Shown here in pieces: positions 37,862-46,259 of a stretch of DNA of 64,000 nucleotides. The position numbers and the translations under genes were made by a program. Every line of letters begins with the position of its first letter. Position 1 is the stretch's first letter. Below the pieces are notes generated by a model, which did not search any database, was not told the origin of the DNA, and was given only the letters and a program-made list of their open reading frames with translations. This stretch comes from Burkholderia sp. GAS332 (lineage in GTDB: Bacteria > Pseudomonadota > Gammaproteobacteria > Burkholderiales > Burkholderiaceae), in the NCBI GenBank assembly GCA_900142905.1, contig FSRV01000001.1, positions 3,782,001 to 3,846,000 of the forward strand. Reading direction: 5' to 3'.

Positions 37862-38803
37862 ATGGACCCCAAAACGTCCGCGACTTCCCTGTTCCGCCAG
37901 ACCGGCCCGAGCGTCGACCCTGTCGCGTTCCGCCCGGAACCCAACCCCAGTCACGGCTTGCCGCTGCCTGTGCCGTCATTGCCACTCGACGCGCACGCCG
38001 GACATCACGACGACGAGCACGCTGAACCGCACCGCTACCGCACCATCTGGCTGTCCGACATCCACCTCGGCTCGAGCGGTTGTCAGGCGCCGTATCTGCT
38101 CGACTTCCTGAGGCACAACGAGTCGGAATACCTCTACCTCGTGGGCGACATCATCGACGGCTGGCAGTTGAAGAAAGGCTGGTACTGGCCGCAGGCGCAC
38201 AACGACGTCGTGCAGAAGGTGCTGCGCAAAGCGCGCAAAGGCACCCAGGTCATCTACGTGCCGGGCAATCACGACGAAGCCGCGCGTCAGTTCTGCGACC
38301 TTGCGTTCGGTGACATCCATGTGCGCGGCGAAGCGTTCCACACGACGCTCGCCGGCAAGCGCCTGTGGATCGTGCACGGCGATCTGTTCGACGGCGTGAT
38401 CCAGCACGCCAAGTGGCTCGCCTATCTCGGCGACACGCTCTACACGATGATCCTGATCCTGAACCGCTGGTTCAACCGGATCCGCAGCCGCCTCGGCTTC
38501 CCCTACTGGTCGCTGTCGCAATACCTGAAGCATCAGGTGAAGAACGCGGTGAATTTCATCTCGTCGTTCGAGCGCGTGATGACCGACGAAGCACGCCGCC
38601 GCGGTTGCGACGGCGTGGTCTGCGGACACATTCACAAAGCAGAAATCCGCGACATCGACGGCGTGCTGTATTGCAACGACGGCGATTGGGTGGAGAGTCT
38701 TTCCGCACTCGTCGAGACGTATGAAGGCGAACTCAAAGTGATCTACTGGACTGTGATGCGCGCACCGGAAGTCGGCGTGCAAAAGGCCCGGGCGACCGCG
38801 TAG
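37862..38803 (+). CDS. Calcineurin-like phosphoesterase, PlcP-like (often labelled LpxH-like)
   Basis: A 313-residue metallophosphoesterase with all metal motifs: LSDIHLGS (about 62-69), LVGDIIDGW (about 92-100), PGNHDE, IVHGDLFD and CGHIHKAEI. The first 55 residues are polar and His-rich (HAGHHDDEHAEPHRYR). The segment WYWPQAHNDVVQKVLRKARKG and the ending NDGDWVESLSALVE match, from memory, the PlcP phospholipases C of rhizobia that cleave phosphatidylglycerol or -ethanolamine to diacylglycerol during phosphate shortage. It is usually annotated UDP-2,3-diacylglucosamine diphosphatase; the glycosyltransferase and diacylglycerol kinase behind it favour the PlcP reading. Confidence 0.72.
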   Translation: MDPKTSATSLFRQTGPSVDPVAFRPEPNPSHGLPLPVPSLPLDAHAGHHDDEHAEPHRYRTIWLSDIHLGSSGCQAPYLLDFLRHNESEYLYLVGDIIDGWQLKKGWYWPQAHNDVVQKVLRKARKGTQVIYVPGNHDEAARQFCDLAFGDIHVRGEAFHTTLAGKRLWIVHGDLFDGVIQHAKWLAYLGDTLYTMILILNRWFNRIRSRLGFPYWSLSQYLKHQVKNAVNFISSFERVMTDEARRRGCDGVVCGHIHKAEIRDIDGVLYCNDGDWVESLSALVETYEGELKVIYWTVMRAPEVGVQKARATA

Positions 38804-38833
38804 TCCCTCTCCACTTCTATTGGGCCGAAACCG

Positions 38834-39865
38834 ATGAAGATCATGATCGTCACCGACGCATGGGAACCGCAGGTCAATGGCGTCGTGCGCACGCTGAAAA
38901 ACACCACGCGCGAACTCACCGCGCTCGGCCACCGCGTCGATCTGCTGACGCCGCTCGAATTCAAGACGATTCCGTGCCCGACCTATCCTGAGATTCGCCT
39001 GTCGCTACTGCCGCGCCGCAAGCTGCATCAGCGGATTGGCGAATTCGCGCCCGACGCGCTGCACATCGCCACCGAAGGCCCGCTCGGCATGGCCGCACGC
39101 TCCTATGCGATCCGCCACAAGCTGCCGTTCACGACCGCTTATCACACGCGCTTTCCCGAATACGTGCAGGCGCGTTTCGGCATTCCGCTCGCGGCCACCT
39201 ACAAGTTCCTGCACTGGTTCCACAAGCCGTCGCTGGCGGTGATGGCGCCCACGCCCGTGGTCAAGACCGACCTCGAAAAATTCGGCTTCACCAACGTGGT
39301 GCTGTGGACCCGTGGCGTCGACCTCGACATCTTTCACCAGATGGACTCGAAGGTCCTCAACACCGCGCGGCCGATCTTCCTGTACGTGGGACGTGTGGCG
39401 GTGGAGAAGAACGTCGAGGCGTTCCTGAAGCTCGATCTGCCCGGCTCGAAGTGGGTTGCCGGCGAAGGCCCGGCGCTGGCCGAACTGAAGTCGCGCTATC
39501 CGCAAGCGAATTACCTGGGCGTCCTGACGCAAGCTGAGCTGGCCAAAGTCTATGCAGCCGCCGATGTATTCGTGTTCCCGAGCCGCACCGACACCTTCGG
39601 GCTCGTGCTGCTCGAAGCGCTGGCCTGCGGCACGCCGGTCGCGGCGTATCCGGTGACCGGTCCGATCGATGTGCTCGGCGACGGCGGCGCGGGCGCGATG
39701 CACGAAGACTTGCGCGAGGCCTGCCTCGAAGCGCTCAAGATCGATCGCAGCCATGCCCGCGCGTGGGCCGAACGCTTCTCGTGGGCAGCGGCCTCCGAGC
39801 AGTTCGCGGCGCATCTGAAACCGCTGCCGCGCACCTCATACAGCGAGGAAAGCGCCGCCGCGTGA
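38834..39865 (+). CDS. GT4-family glycosyltransferase, Agt-like
   Basis: A 343-residue GT-B enzyme. The N-terminal half starts MKIMIVTDAWEPQVNGVVRTL with GPLGMAARSYAIRHKLPFTTAYHT (about 79-102). The C-terminal half has VFPSRTDTFGLVLLEALACGTPVAAYPV (about 248-275), the E-x7-E sugar-nucleotide motif. This group includes mannosyltransferases (MgtA, PimB) and the glycolipid synthase Agt. Lying 30 bp after a PlcP-like gene and overlapping DgkA suggests it glycosylates diacylglycerol. Donor sugar unknown. Ribosome site weak. Confidence 0.78.
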   Translation: MKIMIVTDAWEPQVNGVVRTLKNTTRELTALGHRVDLLTPLEFKTIPCPTYPEIRLSLLPRRKLHQRIGEFAPDALHIATEGPLGMAARSYAIRHKLPFTTAYHTRFPEYVQARFGIPLAATYKFLHWFHKPSLAVMAPTPVVKTDLEKFGFTNVVLWTRGVDLDIFHQMDSKVLNTARPIFLYVGRVAVEKNVEAFLKLDLPGSKWVAGEGPALAELKSRYPQANYLGVLTQAELAKVYAAADVFVFPSRTDTFGLVLLEALACGTPVAAYPVTGPIDVLGDGGAGAMHEDLREACLEALKIDRSHARAWAERFSWAAASEQFAAHLKPLPRTSYSEESAAA

Positions 39866-40524
39866 TGCGACGCGCCGAGCCGTTTATGCGAACTCGACAC
39901 TCCACCGCGGCACGCGCGTCGAACAGCGCGTTGCACGCTGTCGATGCCAACACCGACACTGACGCCACCAACCGCGAGCCGTTCGACGACGTGAGCGAGC
40001 ACGGCACGCCGAATCATGTCAATCACGCGAATGGTTTTCACGGCATGAACGGCGCGAGCCTCGAAAGCCCTGAGAGCGAAACCCACAACGAACCGCTCAG
40101 CCCCGACGATCCGTTCGCACCGCTCCCCTTCAACCCGTACAAGGGCAATCGCGGCCTGACTCGCGCGTGGCACGCGATGAAAAATTCGCTTGCCGGTTTT
40201 CGCGTCGCGATCCGCGAGGAAAGCGCGTTTCGCCAGGAACTCACCCTCGCCGCGATCCTGATTCCATGCGGCGTGCTGGTGCCGGTCGACCCCGTGTCGC
40301 GCGTATTGCTGCTCGGCTCGGTCCTGCTGGTGCTGATCGTCGAGTTGCTGAATTCGAGCGTCGAGGCGGCCATCGACCGGATTTCGCTCGAACGTCATGA
40401 GTTGTCGCGTCGTGCGAAGGACCTCGGCAGCGCGGCGGTGATGGTCGCGCTCGGCATGTGTCTGATGACGTGGGGGCTGATCGTCGGGCCGCTAGTAGTG
40501 CATTGGATCAAAGCATGGCTATGA
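39865..40524 (+). CDS. dgkA: Diacylglycerol kinase with long N-terminal extension
   Basis: A 219-residue protein whose last 130 residues are DgkA: ESAFRQELTLAAILIP, then ELLNSSVEAAIDRISLERHE and RAKDLGSAAV (about 157-190), in a three-helix membrane protein that phosphorylates diacylglycerol to phosphatidic acid. The first ~85 residues (DANTDTDATNREPFDDVSEH and similar) are polar, low in hydrophobics and likely disordered; normal DgkA has about 120 residues. ATG 39865 shares its A with the glycosyltransferase stop; ATG 39886 is possible. Position after plcP/agt suggests recycling of diacylglycerol. Confidence 0.85.
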   Translation: MRRAEPFMRTRHSTAARASNSALHAVDANTDTDATNREPFDDVSEHGTPNHVNHANGFHGMNGASLESPESETHNEPLSPDDPFAPLPFNPYKGNRGLTRAWHAMKNSLAGFRVAIREESAFRQELTLAAILIPCGVLVPVDPVSRVLLLGSVLLVLIVELLNSSVEAAIDRISLERHELSRRAKDLGSAAVMVALGMCLMTWGLIVGPLVVHWIKAWL

Positions 40525-40617
40525 GCGTAGCGATGGAATCTGCCCCGCAGCACCGCCTGGCGCCGTTTTCCTGCGTCCCAAAGAATGAAAACCCTGAGTA
40601 TCCGCTTGGTATAAGAA

Positions 40618-40638
40618 CGGTCGGTTTATAATCGTCCG
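40618..40638 (+). promoter_or_regulatory. Imperfect palindrome overlapping the TetR gene promoter
   Basis: CGGTCGGTTTATAATCGTCCG pairs at seven of ten positions about its centre and contains a perfect -10 (TATAAT, 40627-40632). A TTGGTA lies 15 bp upstream of that. It is 112 bp ahead of the TetR gene and is the likely autoregulatory operator. Confidence 0.4.
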
Positions 40639-40750
40639 ACAGACTCACGGGAAACCGTGGGGCACTCAATATACCAACCGCGTCCGGGTGGATCACGCAG
40701 TAGCGGCACGCCGCCATGCGTCCAGCCCGGCGTAACCAGGGCCGGACGAC

Positions 40751-41476
40751 ATGGAAGCCAAACCTCCCCGCCGCACCCGCGAACGGATCCTCGAACTGTC
40801 GTTGAAGCTGTTCAACGAGATCGGCGAGCCGAACGTCACGACGACGACGATCGCCGAGGAAATGGAAATCAGTCCAGGCAACCTGTACTACCACTTCCGC
40901 AACAAAGACGACATCATCAACAGCATCTTCAGCCAGTTCGAGCAGGAGATCGAAAAGCGTCTGCGTTTCCCCGACGACCACCGCGCGACCATCGACGAAA
41001 TGTGGTCTTACCTGCAGTACATGGTCGATTTCACCTGGCGCTATCGCTTCCTGTATCGTGATCTGAACGATCTGCTGGCGCGCAATCGCACGCTGGAAAC
41101 ACACTTCAAGCAGATCATCAGCCACAAGGTGCGCTTTGCGAGCCAGTTCTGCGAGCAATTGGTGGCGGACGGCGAAATGGTTGCGACGCCTGAAGAGTTG
41201 CACGTGATCGCCACCAACGTCGGCGTGATCGGCACGTACTGGCTGTCGTACCAGTTCGTGATGAACCCGCGCAAATACAACGAGCAGGAAACGATTCGCG
41301 CTGAACTGCATCAGGTGAGCGTGCAGATCGTGTCGCTGATGGCGCCTTATCTACGCGGCCGCTCGCGGCAGATTTTCGATGACCTCGTCTCAGGCAAGCT
41401 GCCCAAGCGCGAGTTCTACGACTACCTGCCGCCGAAAGAAGGCGCCGCGCCCCGCAACGAACCGAAGGACGTTTGA
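40751..41476 (+). CDS. TetR/AcrR family transcriptional regulator
   Basis: A 241-residue regulator. The N-terminal HTH runs over about 8-55 (RTRERILELSLKLFNEIGEP, TTTTIAEEMEISPGNLYYHF), ending in the typical YYHFRNKDDI. The ligand domain (about 60-215) has many aromatic residues (MWSYLQYMVDFTWRYRFLYRDL), suggesting a large hydrophobic ligand. Its stop lies 2 bp before the LOG-family ATG, so the two are one operon. Effector and targets unknown. Confidence 0.9.
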   Translation: MEAKPPRRTRERILELSLKLFNEIGEPNVTTTTIAEEMEISPGNLYYHFRNKDDIINSIFSQFEQEIEKRLRFPDDHRATIDEMWSYLQYMVDFTWRYRFLYRDLNDLLARNRTLETHFKQIISHKVRFASQFCEQLVADGEMVATPEELHVIATNVGVIGTYWLSYQFVMNPRKYNEQETIRAELHQVSVQIVSLMAPYLRGRSRQIFDDLVSGKLPKREFYDYLPPKEGAAPRNEPKDV

Positions 41477-41478
41477 GT

Positions 41479-42063
41479 ATGAAGTCGGTGTGTGTGTATT
41501 GCGGCTCCTCCGACGGAGCCAAACCGTTGTACGCCGAAGCTGCGCGCGCTTTCGGCCGCGCCCTGGTGCAGGCCGACCTCGCGCTGGTCTATGGCGGCGG
41601 CAAGGTGGGCCTGATGGGCGTGATCGCCGATACGGTGATGGCCGAAGGCGGCCGCGCCATCGGCGTGATTCCCGAGCTGCTGGTCAACAAGGAAGTCGGC
41701 CATAACGGCCTGACCGAGCTGCATGTGGTACCCGACATGCATCATCGCAAGAAGATGATGGCCGACCTGTCCGACGCGTTCGTCGCAATGCCGGGCGGTG
41801 CGGGCACGCTCGAAGAGCTGTTCGAGGTCTACACGTGGGCGCAACTCGGCTATCACCAGAAGCCGGTGGCACTGCTGAATATCGACAGCTTCTACGATCC
41901 GCTGATCGCGCTGCTCAAGCATACGGTCGAGGAAGGCTTCATGCGGCAGACCTATTTCGACATCCTGCAAGTGGATGCCGATCCCGTTGCGTTGATCGAC
42001 AAGCTGCAACGCTATCAGCCGCCTGCCAATGACAAATGGGCCATCAAACGCGACGCCGTTTGA
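41479..42063 (+). CDS. LOG family protein (TIGR00730), putative nucleotide 5'-monophosphate phosphoribohydrolase
   Basis: A 194-residue protein with the two diagnostic motifs GGGKVGLMG (about 40-48) and PGGAGTLEELFEVYTW (about 99-114); the PGGxGT and Glu form the nucleotide site. Relatives release cytokinin bases or cleave AMP/ribosides; the old name lysine decarboxylase is misleading. I used ATG 41479; a TTG two codons earlier overlaps the TetR stop. GAAGGAC lies upstream. Confidence 0.9.
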   Translation: MKSVCVYCGSSDGAKPLYAEAARAFGRALVQADLALVYGGGKVGLMGVIADTVMAEGGRAIGVIPELLVNKEVGHNGLTELHVVPDMHHRKKMMADLSDAFVAMPGGAGTLEELFEVYTWAQLGYHQKPVALLNIDSFYDPLIALLKHTVEEGFMRQTYFDILQVDADPVALIDKLQRYQPPANDKWAIKRDAV

Positions 42064-42167
42064 TCTCCGCTTGATCTCGGTTTGATCCCGTTTGTTACGC
42101 TTCTTCGGCCTTCTGATCACCCGCCGCTCGCTCCCTGCGGGCAATTCACCCGAACGACGAGGTTGCC

Positions 42168-42914
42168 ATGACGAAGACCGTTCTGATCACCGGTGGCAGC
42201 CGCGGCATCGGCCGCGCAACCGCGCGTTTGCTGGGCGCACGCGGCTGGTCGGTCGGCGTGAATTACGCGCAAAACCTCGCGGCAGCACAGGAAACCGTGG
42301 CTGAAGTGGAACGCGCCGGCGGCCATGCAGTGCCAATTGCCGGCGACGTCGCCAGCGAAGCCGACGTGATCGCGATGTTCGACACGCTTCAGCAAAAATT
42401 CGGCCGGCTCGATGCGCTCGTCAACAATGCCGGGATCGTCGCGCCGTCGAGCCAGCTTGCGGATATGGACTTTGCGCGTCTGAAGCGCATGTTCGACGTC
42501 AACGTGCTCGGCGCGTTTCTGTGCGCGCGCGAAGCCGCGCGCCGGATGTCGACCACGCGAGGCGGCGCGGGCGGCGTGATCGTGAATATCTCGTCGGCGG
42601 CGGCGCGCTTGGGTTCGCCGAACGAATACATCGACTATGCCAGCTCGAAAGGCGCCGTCGACACCATGACGATCGGCCTCGCCAAGGAACTCGGCCCACA
42701 AGGTGTGCGCGTGAATGCGGTGCGTCCCGGCCTGATCGATACCGACATCCACGCCAGCGGCGGCAAGCCCGAGCGCGCCGCCCAGCTCGGCGCGACAACA
42801 CCGCTGGGCCGCCCCGGCAGCGCCGACGAAGTCGCCGAGTCGATCGTCTGGTTGTTGAGCGACGCCGCCTCGTACGTGACGGGCGCGCTGCTCGACGTCA
42901 CCGGCGGACGCTGA
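42168..42914 (+). CDS. SDR family oxidoreductase
   Basis: A 248-residue classical short-chain dehydrogenase. Cofactor motif TGGSRGIGRA (about 8-17), NNAGI (about 85-89), catalytic Tyr and Lys in DYASSKGAVDTMT and RPGLIDTD after it. Similar to FabG-like and sugar/steroid dehydrogenases. The neighbour genes do not point to a substrate. GAGG precedes ATG 42168. It lies 104 bp after LOG in the same direction. Confidence 0.9.
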   Translation: MTKTVLITGGSRGIGRATARLLGARGWSVGVNYAQNLAAAQETVAEVERAGGHAVPIAGDVASEADVIAMFDTLQQKFGRLDALVNNAGIVAPSSQLADMDFARLKRMFDVNVLGAFLCAREAARRMSTTRGGAGGVIVNISSAAARLGSPNEYIDYASSKGAVDTMTIGLAKELGPQGVRVNAVRPGLIDTDIHASGGKPERAAQLGATTPLGRPGSADEVAESIVWLLSDAASYVTGALLDVTGGR

Positions 42915-43170
42915 ATCCCACTCTTCTGTTCCCGCGGCCGGCCGTTTCAGGCCGCCACCTCCCCTCCCGACTCCCGACTCCGAATTCCCGTCAATTTGAC
43001 GATGAATCAGCACGATTCGCACGACCAATTGCGACTTTCCCTACATTTTCCGTAATCAACCGTAATAAACTCGGACTACAATCGCAGCGTTCGCATGCAC
43101 CCGTATGCGACGCATAGCCAGAGCATAAGTCCGCGGCCCACGTCGCCGCGTACGGCGATCCGAGATCTTC
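42915..43170. other. Intergenic region upstream of the GT39 gene
   Basis: A 256-bp stretch with a tandem 7-bp repeat next to a -10 box (43050-43082). No terminator for the SDR gene and no gene is evident. Confidence 0.5.
43050..43082 (+). promoter_or_regulatory. Tandem CCGTAAT repeat and -10 box upstream of the ArnT-like gene
   Basis: CCGTAAT at 43050-43056 and again at 43060-43066 (10-bp period), then ten bases and TACAAT (43077-43082, five of six to consensus). There is no -35 box; two same-phase half-sites in its place is the arrangement used by OmpR/PmrA-type response regulators. Confidence 0.45.
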
Positions 43171-45168
43171 ATGTACGAAAACCCATCCGCGCCCTGGCGC
43201 ACGGGGAACGTCGCGGTTGCGACGCCAGCGCCGGGCGGCTCCGCCGACGGTGCGCCGGACACGCGCCCCGGCTCGGCACACGATGCCGAATCTGGCGCGG
43301 CTTGGCCAGCCGGCCACATTACCAAAGCCGAAGCCGCGGCGTCCGCAAGGCCCACCGCCCCTGCCGGCTCTACGGCGCCCACTGCTCCGGCTCCCGTTTC
43401 GCGTGGCGCCCAGCGCTTGCGCGCGCTCACGGCTGCCCGTCCGTTGATGTGGCTGGTCGCGCTGGCGATCCTGTGCGCGTGGCTGTTGCCCGGCACCTTG
43501 GGCCACGAGCCGTGGAAACAGGACGAGACCTACACGTTCGGCATCATCCAGCACATGCTCGACACCGGCGATCTGGTCGTGCCGATCAACGCGGGCCAGC
43601 CTTTCGTCGAAAAACCGCCGATCTACGACTGGGTCGCCGCCGGCCTCGCCTGGATGTTCGGTCGTTACCTGCCTTTGCATGACGCTGCACGCCTCGCAAG
43701 CGCGCTCTTTGCCGGACTGACCGTCTACTACACAGCACGCGTCGCCCGCCGCGCAGTGGCCGCGTCGAGCTGGCTGGACGTCCGCGTGATCGGCACGCTT
43801 GCGTTGTTCGCGAGCACACTCGTCGTCATCAAGCACGTGCACGACATGATGACGGACGTCGCGCTGATGGCCGGCGCCGCGATCGGTTTCTGCGGACTGT
43901 TCGAACTCGTACTCGTGCATCTGCGCGACGAGGCGCGCCTGCTGCCGGTCGACGCACGCCGCCGGCGCCACGCGATTCTGAGCGGTGCGGCGATGTTCGG
44001 CGCGGGTGTGGGCGTGTCATTGCTGGCCAAGGGCCTGTTCGTGCCGCTCGTGTTCGGCGCCACCACCGTCGCGGTGCTGGTGCTGTATCCCTCTTGCCGC
44101 ACCCGCAGCTTTGCAGGGGCACTCGGCATCGCCGCGCTGGTTTGCGCGCCCTTCGCGCTGATCTGGCCAATCTGCTTCTATCTGCGCTCTGAAGCGCTCT
44201 TCAAGGTCTGGCTGTGGGACAACAACATCGGCCGCTTCTTCGGCTTTTCGGTGGCGGAACTCGGCTCTGAAAACGAAAGCCGCTGGTTCGTGCTGCGCAC
44301 CGTGCTGAGCGTCGGCTTTCCGGTGGTGCCGCTTGCATTGGCCGCGCTCGCCGGCGGCGAGTGGCGCCGCTGGCGCGATCCGCGCGTGGCGCTGCCGGTG
44401 ATTTTCACGGGCACCGGTTTCGCCGTCCTGCAAAGCTCGGCAACGGTGCGTGAACTGTACATCCTGCCGTTCATCGCCCCGCTCGCCTTGGTGGCGATGC
44501 AAGGCATCGACAAGCTGCCGCGGCGTCTGCACGCGAGCTGGGACATCGCGAGCCGCGTGCTGTTCGGCAGCACGGCCGTGCTCGCGTGGATCATCTGGTC
44601 GATCATGAGCGGTCCGGCCAACACGCATGCGTCGCTGCACTGGCTCGGCCGCTGGTTGCCGCTCGACTGGGTGCTGCCGGTCAAGCCCGCGCTGATCTCG
44701 GCCGCGCTGCTGATGACGTTCGGCTGGCTGTGGCTGCTGCCGGTCTTCAAGCACACCGGCAAATGGCGTGGCGCGCTGAGCTGGTGCGCCGGCGCGATTC
44801 TCGCGTGGGGACTGGTGAGTACGCTGCTGCTACCGTGGCTCGACTATGCGAAGAGTTACCGCACCGTGTTCGACAATCTCGGCGCCAGTATGAATATCGA
44901 ATGGAACGACGGCGACTGCATGGCCAGCACAGGGCTCGGCGAATCCGAAGCGCCGATGCTCTACTACTACACCGGCATCGAGCATCAACCGGTCGCGAAC
45001 ACCGCGACGACCGAGTGCACGTGGCTGATCGAACAGAGCCGCCGCGACAATGCACGCACGCCGGCGGGCGATTGGCGGCTGTTCTGGTCAGGCGCGCGCC
45101 CAGGCGACACCGACGAACTGTTGCGAGTGTTCGTGCGGACGCCGGCGACGCCCACGCGCGGCGAGTAG
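43171..45168 (+). CDS. Glycosyltransferase family 39, ArnT-like
   Basis: A 665-residue inner-membrane GT-C enzyme. The first ~85 residues are Ala/Pro/Gly-rich and probably disordered. Membrane segments start at LMWLVALAILCAWLLPGTLG (about 92-111), directly followed by the catalytic-loop signature HEPWKQDETYTFGIIQHM with the key Asp-Glu, and QPFVEKPPIYDW (about 145-156). The C-terminal part is periplasmic. Such proteins move a sugar from a polyprenyl phosphate to lipid A (ArnT) or proteins (PMT). A true arnT normally lies in the arn operon, absent here, so the acceptor is open. Confidence 0.85.
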   Translation: MYENPSAPWRTGNVAVATPAPGGSADGAPDTRPGSAHDAESGAAWPAGHITKAEAAASARPTAPAGSTAPTAPAPVSRGAQRLRALTAARPLMWLVALAILCAWLLPGTLGHEPWKQDETYTFGIIQHMLDTGDLVVPINAGQPFVEKPPIYDWVAAGLAWMFGRYLPLHDAARLASALFAGLTVYYTARVARRAVAASSWLDVRVIGTLALFASTLVVIKHVHDMMTDVALMAGAAIGFCGLFELVLVHLRDEARLLPVDARRRRHAILSGAAMFGAGVGVSLLAKGLFVPLVFGATTVAVLVLYPSCRTRSFAGALGIAALVCAPFALIWPICFYLRSEALFKVWLWDNNIGRFFGFSVAELGSENESRWFVLRTVLSVGFPVVPLALAALAGGEWRRWRDPRVALPVIFTGTGFAVLQSSATVRELYILPFIAPLALVAMQGIDKLPRRLHASWDIASRVLFGSTAVLAWIIWSIMSGPANTHASLHWLGRWLPLDWVLPVKPALISAALLMTFGWLWLLPVFKHTGKWRGALSWCAGAILAWGLVSTLLLPWLDYAKSYRTVFDNLGASMNIEWNDGDCMASTGLGESEAPMLYYYTGIEHQPVANTATTECTWLIEQSRRDNARTPAGDWRLFWSGARPGDTDELLRVFVRTPATPTRGE

Positions 45169-45219
45169 CACGTCGCGTGCGGACGTCACCTGGCCGGTGC
45201 TGGCGCGTTTCCCTTGCGT

Positions 45220-45825
45220 CTAGAACGACGAGCCGGGTTTTGTCAGGAAAGCCGTCTCTTCAGCCGTCGACTGACGCCCGAGCAGCACGTTGCGATGGGG
45301 AAACCGCCCGAAACGCTCGATGATTCTGGCGTGCCTGACCGCGGAGGCGTAGTAGGACGCACCCTCCGGCTCCGCCTTCAACTGTTTGAACAGGCGCAGC
45401 GACTCGTGCTGGCTGGCGAGCGTTTCATCGTGTTCGAACGGCAGATACGCGAACGCGCGGTGATGCGCGGTCGGCAATAAAAGATCGGCGCCGCTTGCGA
45501 TCATCTGTTGCGCGATGCGCAGCGCTTGATGATCGGCAGCGAAAGCGCGCGGTGTACCGCGATAGCAATTGCGAGAAAACTGATCCAGCACGATGACCAG
45601 CGCTAACGCGCTGAGCGGTGTGTCCGTCCAGCTGTCGAGGGACCCTTCGCGCGCGGCGTCGATGAGTGTTCCGAAGCGTTCCAGCAGCATTGCATCGAAG
45701 GCCTTGTCGCGGGAGAACCAGAGTTTGCGCGCACGGCCGAAGGTGGGTGAACCAGGAGCGCCGAACCAGCAGTCGAGGACTGCGTGTGCCGCTGAGCGCT
45801 CAGGCCCCACGGCCCCCTCAACCAT
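45220..45825 (-). CDS. DUF924 family protein
   Basis: A 201-residue all-helical protein with the family markers VLDCWFG (about 16-22), LVIVLDQFSRNCYRGTPRAF (about 78-97) and FAYLPFEHDET (about 130-140), HARIIERFGRFPHRN towards the end. It has a TPR-like predicted fold and no known biochemical role. ATG 45825 overlaps the haemoglobin gene by 8 bp. It ends convergently to the GT39 gene with 51 bp between. Confidence 0.82.
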   Translation of the reverse strand: MVEGAVGPERSAAHAVLDCWFGAPGSPTFGRARKLWFSRDKAFDAMLLERFGTLIDAAREGSLDSWTDTPLSALALVIVLDQFSRNCYRGTPRAFAADHQALRIAQQMIASGADLLLPTAHHRAFAYLPFEHDETLASQHESLRLFKQLKAEPEGASYYASAVRHARIIERFGRFPHRNVLLGRQSTAEETAFLTKPGSSF

Positions 45826-46231
45826 TCCGATTGCGCATCCAATCCGCGGTCTCGAAGAACGACGCCAGCAACCGCTCTCTCAACGGCTCGGAGAGCCCGA
45901 CGTCTTCCATGGCCCATGCCATGCACCGAAGCCACTGGTCCCGCTCGCTGGAAGCGATCGGAAACGGCATATGCCTCGCCCTCAACCTCGGATGGCCGAA
46001 CCGGCTGATGTAATGATCGGGCCCACCCATCCACCCGCACAAGAACCAGAAAAACTTATCGCGCGAGCCGTCGAGCGATTCCGGATGCAAAGCCCGGATC
46101 CCGGCGAAATCCGCTTCGAGATCCATCAAGTCATAAAACCGGTCGACCAGCTCGCGCACGCGCGCTTCACCGCCCACCAGTTCGAAGGCCGTCGGCTGTG
46201 CGGCGGAGACTTCGTCGTTAAGATCGCTCAT
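45818..46231 (-). CDS. Truncated haemoglobin, group II
   Basis: A 137-residue 2-on-2 globin. The proximal His (F8) is in HPRLRARHMPFPI (about 77-89), and Trp G8 of group II is in ERDQWLRCMAW. YxxRDKFFWFLCGWMGG-type CD/E residues are present as SRDKFFWFLCGWMGG. Function in related bacteria is O2/NO chemistry. I used ATG 46231; a TTG two codons upstream is in frame, and neither has a strong ribosome site. It is coupled to DUF924 by overlap. Confidence 0.88.
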   Translation of the reverse strand: MSDLNDEVSAAQPTAFELVGGEARVRELVDRFYDLMDLEADFAGIRALHPESLDGSRDKFFWFLCGWMGGPDHYISRFGHPRLRARHMPFPIASSERDQWLRCMAWAMEDVGLSEPLRERLLASFFETADWMRNRNG

Positions 46232-46259
46232 ACCCAATCACAAAAACAAGAAAGAAAAA

